Source: Rhodospirillales bacterium
GTDB lineage: Bacteria > Pseudomonadota > Alphaproteobacteria > Acetobacterales > Acetobacteraceae
DNA length: 5,637 nt
Direction: 5' to 3'
Assembly (NCBI GenBank): GCA_018971455.1
Contig: JAGXAV010000170.1
Location: 1 to 5,637 of the forward strand
Each line of letters opens with the position of its first letter. Positions within the stretch are counted from its first letter, which is position 1. The notes under the pieces are model-generated. The model saw only the letters and a program-made list of their open reading frames with translations. It was not told where the DNA came from and made no database searches. Below are positions 1 to 5,637 of this stretch, piece by piece. Made by a program: the position numbers and the translations under genes.

Positions 1-2173
1 CCGCCGCCGCGCGGTCGAGCACCACATCCGCCTGGGGGCCCGCGCGGTCCTGGTCGCTACTGACATCGGCGATGCCTGGCACGGCCCGCAGCCGCGCCTC
101 CAGGCGCTGCGTCCACAGGCGCAACTCGGCCAGGTTCGGATCGATCAGCACGAACTGGTCGGCCCCCCCGGTACGCCCGCCGCCGCGTAAATCCTGCGCC
201 GAATACAGGAAGGTCTGCAGCCCGCCGATGCGCGCCAGCTTCGGGCGCAGCCGCGCGATCACCTGCTCGGACGACACGCCACGCTCGGCGAGCGGCTTGA
301 GGCTGACCGTCAGCCGCCCGCGGTTGAGCGAGGAGAAGCCGGAGGTGACGCCGATGATCGAACCCACGCCGGCAATCGCCGGGTCCGCCAGCAGGATGTC
401 CACCGCCGCGCGCTGGCGTGCCGCCATCGCGGTGAACGAGATCGACGGATCGGCCAGCGTGCTGCCCTGGATCAGCCCGGTATCCTGCACCGGCAGGAAG
501 CTTTTCGGCACCACCGTGTAGAGCCACACCGTCAGCCCGATGGTGGCCAGCGTGACGACGATCATTAGCCGCCGCCAGGCGAGCGCCCAGCCGAGCGTGA
601 TCCCGTAGAGCCGGAGCACCTCGGCAAAACCCCGCTGCACGAGCGCATCGACGCGTCGCCACCAGCCGGGTGCTGCCAGCTCGGCATGGATGTCGCGCAG
701 GTAGCGCGCGCACATCATCGGCGTCAGCGTCAGCGAGACCGCGGCCGAGATCACGATCGCCAGCGTCAGCGTCATGGCGAACTCATGCAGCAGCTTGCCC
801 AGCACCCCGCCCATGAACAGCAGCGGGATGAACACGGCGACCAGTGAGAGGCTGATCGACATGACGGTGAAGCCGATCTGGCGCGCCCCCGCGAACGCCG
901 CGGCGCGCGGCGACGCCCCATGCTCGATATGGCGGACGATGTTCTCGATCATGACGATGGCGTCGTCCACCACGAAGCCCACCGAAATGGTCAGCGCCAT
1001 CAGCGAGAAATTGTCGAGCGCGAAGCCGTAGAACCACATTGCCGCCAGCGTGCCCGCGATCGACAGCGGCACCGTCACCGCGGTGGCGATGGTCGGCGCC
1101 ATCCGGCGCATGAACAGCAGCACCACCATCAGCACGAGCGCGATGGTGATCAGCAGGGTGTACTGCACGTCGGCAACGCTGGCACGGATGGTCTGCGTGC
1201 GGTCCGACAGGATGGTGAGCTTGATGCCGGGAGGCATCCAGGATTGCAGCTGCGGCAGCATGGCGCGCAGATTGTCCACCGTCTGGATCACGTTGGCATC
1301 GACCGTCTTGCTGATTGTCAGAAGGATCGCCGGCTGCCTGTCGTACCAGGCGGCGAGACGGACATTGGCCACGCCGTCGATCACCTTTGCCACGTCCGAC
1401 AGCCGAAGCGTCGCCCCGGCGGCCGATTTCAGCACCAGCGGCGCGTAATCGGCGGCACTGCGCAGCTGCTGGTTCATGCCGATCAGATCGGCCTGCCGTG
1501 CGCCCTCGAACCCGCCCAGCGGGCCCGCCACGTTGGCGTTGCGGATGGTGGTGACCACGTTCTGCGATGACAGCCCCGCGCGGGCCAATGCCGCCGGATC
1601 GAGCTGCACCCGCACCGCCGGCTTTTCCGCGCCATTCACCTGCACCTGCGACACGCCCTCCGCCTGCGACAGGCGCTGGGCAAGAATGCTGTCGGCGGCG
1701 TCGTAGATCTGCCCCATAGACAGCGTGCTCGACGTCAGCGCGATGGTCATCACCGGGGCGGCCGCCGGGTTGAGCTTGCGGAAATAGGGCCGCGTCGGCA
1801 GGTCCGACGGCAGATCGGCGGTCGCCGCGTTGATCGCCGCCTGCACGTCATGGGCCGCGGACTCGATGTTGCGATCGACATCGAACAGCAGCACGATGGT
1901 GGTCGAACCCATCGAGCTGGTCGAGGTCAGCTCGGTGACGCCCGCGATCTCGGCCAGATGCCGCTCCAGCGGTGCGGCGATGGATGCGGCCATGGTCTCG
2001 GGGTCGGCGCCCGGCCGGCCGGCGAACACCACGATCGCCGGAATGTCGATGCTCGGCAGCGGCGCCACCGGCAAAAAACGATAGGCGACCGACCCGGCCA
2101 GCAGAATGCCCAGCGCGAGCAGCATGGTGGCCACCGGCCGGCGGATGAAGGCCGCCGAGAAGCCGCGTTCCAC
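1..2173 (-). CDS. mdtC: RND multidrug efflux transporter subunit, MdtC-like, N-terminal 724 codons
   Basis: This is the second RND transporter subunit, a paralog of MdtB. Hand translation gives 724 uninterrupted codons to the left edge; E. coli MdtC has about 1025, so roughly the last 300 are missing. It forms the partner subunit of the MdtB-MdtC heterotrimer in the inner membrane. The N-terminus VERGFSAAFIRRPVATMLLA is a standard RND start and TM1. The porter domain carries FLPVAPLPSIDIP (33-45), TSTSSMGSTTI (83-93) and HDVQAAINAA (108-117), all close to E. coli MdtC. TM2-TM6 span about 338-486, with the TM4 aspartate pair at D403-D404 and LTLTPMMCAR at 481-490. TM7 is at about 536-554, then a periplasmic loop with VVPKSFLPVQDTG (554-566) and QDLRGGGR (660-667), the latter corresponding to MdtC QDIRVGGR. 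TM10-TM12, with the relay lysine, are off the window. The GTG start at 2171-2173 is chosen because no ATG or GTG upstream in frame fits, the N-terminal motif needs it, and a GGAG lies 7 nt before it. Confidence 0.95.
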   Translation of the reverse strand, partial: MERGFSAAFIRRPVATMLLALGILLAGSVAYRFLPVAPLPSIDIPAIVVFAGRPGADPETMAASIAAPLERHLAEIAGVTELTSTSSMGSTTIVLLFDVDRNIESAAHDVQAAINAATADLPSDLPTRPYFRKLNPAAAPVMTIALTSSTLSMGQIYDAADSILAQRLSQAEGVSQVQVNGAEKPAVRVQLDPAALARAGLSSQNVVTTIRNANVAGPLGGFEGARQADLIGMNQQLRSAADYAPLVLKSAAGATLRLSDVAKVIDGVANVRLAAWYDRQPAILLTISKTVDANVIQTVDNLRAMLPQLQSWMPPGIKLTILSDRTQTIRASVADVQYTLLITIALVLMVVLLFMRRMAPTIATAVTVPLSIAGTLAAMWFYGFALDNFSLMALTISVGFVVDDAIVMIENIVRHIEHGASPRAAAFAGARQIGFTVMSISLSLVAVFIPLLFMGGVLGKLLHEFAMTLTLAIVISAAVSLTLTPMMCARYLRDIHAELAAPGWWRRVDALVQRGFAEVLRLYGITLGWALAWRRLMIVVTLATIGLTVWLYTVVPKSFLPVQDTGLIQGSTLADPSISFTAMAARQRAAVDILLADPAIAGVGSIIGVTSGFSSLNRGRLTVSLKPLAERGVSSEQVIARLRPKLARIGGLQTFLYSAQDLRGGGRTGGADQFVLIDPNLAELRLWTQRLEARLRAVPGIADVSSDQDRAGPQADVVLDRAAA
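941..964 (-). repeat. 24-nt exact direct repeat, copy in mdtC (TM4)
   Basis: This is the partner of 4038-4061 and encodes residues 404-411 (DAIVMIEN) of the MdtC-like subunit. Shorter exact matches lie at the same 3097-bp offset: 709-726 with 3806-3823 (18 nt), 866-880 with 3963-3977 (15 nt) and 1188-1204 with 4285-4301 (17 nt). The whole TM2-TM6 block is thus collinear between the paralogs. Confidence 0.85.
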
Positions 2174-2177
2174 CGCC

Positions 2178-5100
2178 CTACTCCGCCGGCGCCATCGCCG
2201 GCCCTGCCAGCCACAACCGCCAGCGCTCCAGTGCCAGGTAGATCGCCGGCGTCGTGTACAGCGTCAGCAACTGGCTGAGCAGCAGGCCGCCGACGATGGT
2301 GACGCCGAGCGGAAAGCGCAGCTCCGAGCCGGTGCCGTTCTCGATCACCAACGGCAGCGCGCCCAGCAGGGCGGCCATCGTCGTCATCATGATCGGCCGG
2401 AAGCGCAGCAGGCACGCCTCCTCGATCGCCGCCGCGGGCGTCGCGCCATGCGCGCGTTCCGCCTCGATGGCGAAATCGATCATCATGATCGCGTTCTTCT
2501 TGACGATGCCCATCAGCAGCACCACGCCCACCAGCGCCACCAGTGACAGGTCCGACCCCACCAGCATCAACGCCAGCAACGCGCCGATGCCGGCCGAAGG
2601 CAGGGTGGAGAGAATGGTCAGCGGATGGATCGTGCTCTCATAGAGCACCCCGAGCACGATGTAGATCACCACCACCGCCGCCAGGATCAGCCACGGCTCG
2701 GTGGCGAGCGATTTCTGGAACTCGGCGGCATCGCCGGAATAGCTGCCCGAAACCGTCTCCGGCAGGCCGATCGCCGCCTCCGCCGCCGCCACGGCGGCCA
2801 CCGCATCGCCGAGCGATGCGCCGGCGGCAAGATTGAAGCTCAGCGTCACCGAGGGGAATTGCTGCTCATGCGTGATCACCAGCGGCATGGTGGTGCGGGT
2901 GAAACGGGCCACCGCCGAAAGCGGCACCTGCACGCCGCCGGTGCCCGGCACGCGCAACTGGCCAAGCGTCGCGGGGTTGGCCTGCCAGGAGGGCAGGGCC
3001 TCGAGGATGACGCGATACTGGTTGGCCTGGGCGAAGATGGTGGAGATCTGCCGTTGCCCGAAGCCGTCGTACAGCACGTCCTGGATCGCCTGCATCGACA
3101 CGCCAAGGCGCATCGCCGCCGCGCGATCCACCGTCACCAGAGTCTGCAAGCCGCTATCCTGCTGATCGGACGTGACATCCTGCAGAATCGGCGTGGCCGC
3201 GAGCCTGGCCTGCAGGCGCGGCGCCCAGGCCGCCAGCACCGCCGCGTCGGTGTCGACCAGCGTGTACTGATACTGCGTGCGGCTGACCCGCGTGCCGATC
3301 TGAATGTCCTGTACCGGCTGCATGAACACCGTGAAGCCCGGCAGCCGGTTGAGCCGCGCGGTCAGCCGGGCCGCCACCACGGCGGCGGCGTCGCGCTGCG
3401 GCCGCGGCTTCAGCACGATGGTGAGCTGGCCGGTATTCGGCGTCGGATTGATCTCCCCGGCGCCGACGAAGGAGACCACGCCCGACACCGCCGGATCCTC
3501 GCGCACCAGCGCCGCCGCGCGCTCCTGCAACTGGCTCATCGCCGGGATGGAAATGCTCTGCCCGGCCTCGGTGACGGCGACGATCACGCCGGTGTCCTGC
3601 TGCGGCAGGAAGCCCTTGGGCACGATCACGTACAGCCCGACGGTGCCCACCAGTGTCGCCGCCGCCAGAATCAGCATGAATCGCTGATGGCGCAACGACC
3701 AATGCAAGGTGCGGCGGTAGAGCGCGAGCAGCCTGAGGAACGCCGCCTCGAAGCCGCGCGACACAGGCCCGGGCGGCGCCTCGGCGGCCGGGCGCAGCAG
3801 CCGCCCGCACATCATCGGCGTCAATGTCAGCGACACCACGGCCGAGACGATGACCGAGACCGACAGCGTGATGGCGAACTCGCTGAACAGCCGCCCGACC
3901 ACCCCGGTCATGAACAGCAGGGGAATGAACACCGCGATCAGCGAGACCGTCAGCGAGACGATGGTGAAGCCGATCTGCGCCGCGCCCTTGTAGGCCGCCT
4001 CCAGCGGCGGCACGCCCTCCTCGATGTAGCGCACCACGTTCTCGATCATGACGATGGCGTCATCGACGACGAAGCCCGTCGCCACCGTCAGCGCCATCAG
4101 CGAGAGGTTGTCGAGCCCGAAGCCGACCAGCGACATGATGCCGAACGTGCCGACCAGCGACAGCGGCAGCGCCACCGCCGGAATGATGGTCGCCCGCCAG
4201 CTGCGCAGGAAGGCGAAGATCACCAGCACGACAAGCGCGATGGACAGCAGCAGCGTGAACTGCACGTCGGTCACGCTGGCGCGAATGGTCTGCGTGCGGT
4301 CGCTGACGATCTGCATCTTCACCGCCGCCGGCAGCGCCCGGCGCAGCATGGGCAGGGCGGCGCGGATGGCCGCCACGGTCTGCACGATGTTCGCACCCGG
4401 CTGGCGCTGCACGTCGATCACCACGGCCGGATGGCCCTGGTACCAGGCGCCGACCCGATCATTCTCCACGCCGCCGACCACGCTGCCGATGCTGGACAGG
4501 CGCACCGGCGCACCGTTGCGCCAGGCGATGATCAGGCTGGTGTACTGCGACGGATCGACCAGCTGGTCGTTGGCGCCGAGGCTCATCGCCTGGCGCGCGC
4601 CATCGAAGCCGCCCTTGGCGCCGCTGACATTGGCCGCCGCGACGGCCGTGCGCACGTCTTCCATCGACAGGCCATAGGCGGCCAGGCGCGCGTGATCGAC
4701 GCGCACCCGCACCGCCGGACGCATGTTGCCCTGCACGCTGACGCGCCCGACGCCGGCGATCTCGGCCAGCTTCGGCTGCAGCAGCGTGTCCGCCGCGTCG
4801 CTGACCTTGTCGATGGTGACGTTGTCCGAGGTCAGCGCCAGCGTCAGGATCGGCGCGTCGGCGGGATTGACCTTCGAATAGACCGGCGGATAGGGCAGGC
4901 TCGCCGGCAGCGTGCCGGCGGCGGCGTTGATGCCGGCCTGCACGTCCTCCGCCGCGCTATCGATGCTGCGGTCGAGTGCGAATTGCAGCGTGATCTGGCT
5001 GGTGCCCTCGGAGCTTTCCGAGGTCATCGTCGTCAACCCCTGGATCTGTCCGAACTGGCGCTCGAGCGAGGCGGTGATGAGATTGGCCACCGTCCCGGGG

Positions 5101-5264
5101 CTGGCGCCGGGCAGCTGGGTGGTCACCGATATGGTCGGAAAATCCACCTGCGGCAGGGCCGAGACCGGCAGCGCGCGATAGCCCAGAAGCCCGGCCAGCA
5201 GCACCGCGATCGCCAGCAGGGAGGTTGCGATCGGCCGGGCGATGAAGGGGGCGGAGATGTTCAT
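2178..5264 (-). CDS. mdtB: RND multidrug efflux transporter subunit, MdtB-like
   Basis: This complete inner-membrane RND (HAE1) transporter has 1028 aa, against about 1040 for E. coli MdtB. It is a drug/proton antiporter subunit that works with MdtC and the MdtA adaptor. TM1 is at about 10-29, the first periplasmic porter and docking region at 30-335, and TM2-TM6 at about 336-485. TM7 is at about 529-548, the second periplasmic loop at 549-855, and TM8-TM12 at about 856-1010. The proton-relay aspartates are D401-D402 in GFVVDDAIVMIEN (TM4). K923 in GIVKKNAIMMIDFA (TM10) matches the AcrB relay lysine, and R954 and T961 in LLRFRPIMMTT (TM11) sit at the spacing of AcrB R971 and T978. VQDIQIGTRVSRTQYQYTL (651-669) is the MdtB version of this segment and separates it from MdtC. 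ATG is chosen because MNISAPFIARPIATSLL is a normal RND N-terminus and no upstream in-frame start fits the spacing to mdtA. The stop is TAG. Metal-exporting (CusA-type) or AcrB-type identity is less likely given the motifs and the paired paralog. Confidence 0.96.
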   Translation of the reverse strand: MNISAPFIARPIATSLLAIAVLLAGLLGYRALPVSALPQVDFPTISVTTQLPGASPGTVANLITASLERQFGQIQGLTTMTSESSEGTSQITLQFALDRSIDSAAEDVQAGINAAAGTLPASLPYPPVYSKVNPADAPILTLALTSDNVTIDKVSDAADTLLQPKLAEIAGVGRVSVQGNMRPAVRVRVDHARLAAYGLSMEDVRTAVAAANVSGAKGGFDGARQAMSLGANDQLVDPSQYTSLIIAWRNGAPVRLSSIGSVVGGVENDRVGAWYQGHPAVVIDVQRQPGANIVQTVAAIRAALPMLRRALPAAVKMQIVSDRTQTIRASVTDVQFTLLLSIALVVLVIFAFLRSWRATIIPAVALPLSLVGTFGIMSLVGFGLDNLSLMALTVATGFVVDDAIVMIENVVRYIEEGVPPLEAAYKGAAQIGFTIVSLTVSLIAVFIPLLFMTGVVGRLFSEFAITLSVSVIVSAVVSLTLTPMMCGRLLRPAAEAPPGPVSRGFEAAFLRLLALYRRTLHWSLRHQRFMLILAAATLVGTVGLYVIVPKGFLPQQDTGVIVAVTEAGQSISIPAMSQLQERAAALVREDPAVSGVVSFVGAGEINPTPNTGQLTIVLKPRPQRDAAAVVAARLTARLNRLPGFTVFMQPVQDIQIGTRVSRTQYQYTLVDTDAAVLAAWAPRLQARLAATPILQDVTSDQQDSGLQTLVTVDRAAAMRLGVSMQAIQDVLYDGFGQRQISTIFAQANQYRVILEALPSWQANPATLGQLRVPGTGGVQVPLSAVARFTRTTMPLVITHEQQFPSVTLSFNLAAGASLGDAVAAVAAAEAAIGLPETVSGSYSGDAAEFQKSLATEPWLILAAVVVIYIVLGVLYESTIHPLTILSTLPSAGIGALLALMLVGSDLSLVALVGVVLLMGIVKKNAIMMIDFAIEAERAHGATPAAAIEEACLLRFRPIMMTTMAALLGALPLVIENGTGSELRFPLGVTIVGGLLLSQLLTLYTTPAIYLALERWRLWLAGPAMAPAE
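2181..2184 (-). promoter_or_regulatory. Ribosome-binding site of mdtC (GGAG)
   Basis: GGAG lies 7 nt before the GTG start of mdtC, inside the last sense codons of mdtB, and the mdtB TAG stop falls between site and start. This spacing is ideal and decides the GTG start. Ribosomes ending mdtB would stop right at this site, so re-initiation is plausible. Confidence 0.7.
4038..4061 (-). repeat. 24-nt exact direct repeat, copy in mdtB (TM4)
   Basis: These 24 bases are identical to 941-964 in mdtC. They encode residues 402-409 (DAIVMIEN), which include the second relay aspartate. The copies are in the same codon register, 3097 bp apart, as expected from duplication of an ancestral RND gene followed by strong constraint on this helix. 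Confidence 0.85.
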
Positions 5265-5266
5265 CC

Positions 5267-5270
5267 CCTC
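5267..5270 (-). promoter_or_regulatory. Possible ribosome-binding site of mdtB (GAGG), too close to the ATG
   Basis: The mdtA stop and mdtB start read CTGAGGGGATG. GAGG overlaps the mdtA TGA and ends only 2 nt before the ATG, closer than the usual 5-9 nt. A second purine-rich run, GGGGGGAG at 5280-5287, ends 15 nt before the ATG, which is too far. Translation of mdtB may therefore depend mainly on ribosomes arriving from mdtA. This is inference from spacing only. Confidence 0.4.
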
Positions 5271-5637
5271 AGCCCGCCGCTCCCCCCTTCGGCGGCGGCA
5301 GCACCGTCACCCGGGCCTTGTCGCTGAGGCGCGAGGCGCCATCCACCACCACCGCCTCGCCGGGCTTGAGGCCGGTCGCGATGGCCGTCTCCGCGATGCC
5401 ATCATGGGCAATGGCCACATTGCGCCGCGCCGCCAAATTGTCGGCGCCGATGACGAACAGGTACGGCCCGCTCGGCCCGCGCTGCACCGCCACCGGCGGC
5501 ACCACCACGGCGGCATGCAGGGTCGCCACCCGCAACCGCACGGTGACGAACGCGCCCGGCCAAAGCTTCAGCCCCGCATTGGGAAAACTCGCCTTGAGCT
5601 TGATCGTGCCGGTGCTCGGGTCAACCTGGTTGTCGAG
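5269..5637 (-). CDS. mdtA: RND efflux adaptor (membrane fusion protein), MdtA-like, C-terminal part
   Basis: This is the last 122 codons plus TGA stop of a periplasmic adaptor. The frame runs open through the right edge, so the N-terminus (signal or lipid anchor, lipoyl and hairpin domains) is not visible. Such adaptors join the inner-membrane RND pump to an outer-membrane channel. The first visible residues read LDNQVDPSTGTIKLKASF, the typical end of the adaptor beta-barrel domain, followed by LWPGAFVTVRLRV (visible residues 25-37). Next comes the membrane-proximal domain, with VVVPPVAVQRGPSGPYLFVI and later GLKPGEAVVVDG. Both the order and the motifs match E. coli MdtA as I remember it. The tail is short and ends PPPKGGAAG. 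It lies 4 nt upstream of mdtB in the same orientation, which supports MdtA rather than another adaptor. An apparent 90-codon frame starting at 5541 is only the part after an internal GTG codon and is not the true start. The family is certain; the exact name depends on the neighbouring mdtB and mdtC. Confidence 0.92.
   Translation of the reverse strand, partial: LDNQVDPSTGTIKLKASFPNAGLKLWPGAFVTVRLRVATLHAAVVVPPVAVQRGPSGPYLFVIGADNLAARRNVAIAHDGIAETAIATGLKPGEAVVVDGASRLSDKARVTVLPPPKGGAAG

Noticed and set aside
57..713. A 218-codon minus-strand frame overlapping mdtC, rich in Ala, Arg and Gly.
   Set aside because: It is out of register with the continuous mdtC frame, which carries recognisable RND motifs over the same bases.
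920..1570. A His/Arg-rich 216-codon open frame on the plus strand opposite mdtC.
   Set aside because: It has the same antisense register and composition, and it ends where mdtC uses a TCA serine codon (Ser-202). It is a shadow.
2123..2125. The first ATG in the mdtC frame as the start codon.
   Set aside because: It would drop the conserved first 16 residues and has no better ribosome-binding site than the GTG at 2171-2173.
1..2173. A possible frameshift or pseudogene in mdtC, because no closed frame of that size exists in the window.
   Set aside because: Full hand translation from 2173 to the edge gives 724 codons with no stop and motifs in order. The frame is open only because the window ends.
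2174..2177. An internal promoter or terminator between mdtB and mdtC, or between mdtA and mdtB (5265-5268).
   Set aside because: Both spacers are only 4 nt, and I saw no hairpin followed by a T-run on the minus strand.
2625..5327. A 900-codon open frame on the plus strand, opposite almost all of mdtB.
   Set aside because: It lies in exact codon register with mdtB, its first codon base being the complement of the mdtB wobble base. Its stops would need TTA, CTA or TCA codons in mdtB, which are rare in GC-rich genes. The product is mostly Arg, His, Gln, Asp and Gly with no recognisable domain, so it is a shadow.
1..5637. CRISPR array, tRNA, insertion sequence, or a novel system.
   Set aside because: Continuous coding sequence of a known transporter family covers all but 8 bases. 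No spaced repeats, terminal inverted repeats or RNA folds stood out.

Overview
The window is a single block of tightly packed genes, all read on the minus strand. It encodes the inner part of a tripartite RND drug-efflux pump of the MdtABC type (called MuxABC in Pseudomonas). In transcription order, from the right edge to the left edge, it holds the C-terminal third or so of a periplasmic adaptor (mdtA-like, 5269-5637, open at the right edge), a complete RND transporter subunit (mdtB-like, 2178-5264, 1028 aa), and the first 724 codons of a second, paralogous RND subunit (mdtC-like, 1-2173, open at the left edge). Every base except two 4-nt spacers is coding, so no intergenic stretch is long enough for a promoter, terminator or RNA gene. 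The operon promoter must lie beyond the right edge. The end of mdtC, and any outer-membrane channel or regulator gene, must lie beyond the left edge.

The DNA is very GC-rich, by eye about two thirds G+C, with strong G/C preference at third codon positions. Together with a double-membrane efflux system, this points to a high-GC Gram-negative proteobacterium. An alphaproteobacterium is a reasonable guess but is not shown by the sequence.

In the known MdtABC pump the MdtA adaptor links a heterotrimer of MdtB and MdtC in the inner membrane to an outer-membrane channel of the TolC type. Proton flow through the transmembrane part drives export of compounds such as bile salts and novobiocin. The two transporter subunits here are clearly different paralogs, each matching its own E. 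coli counterpart at diagnostic positions. Both keep the paired aspartates of TM4. The spacing between stop and next start is 4 nt at both junctions, which suggests coupled translation.

I found no new biological system here. The points most worth a second look are the non-ATG start of mdtC, the unequal quality of the two ribosome-binding sites, a divergent TM2-TM3 region in MdtC, and an exact 24-nt repeat shared by mdtB and mdtC at the proton-relay helix.
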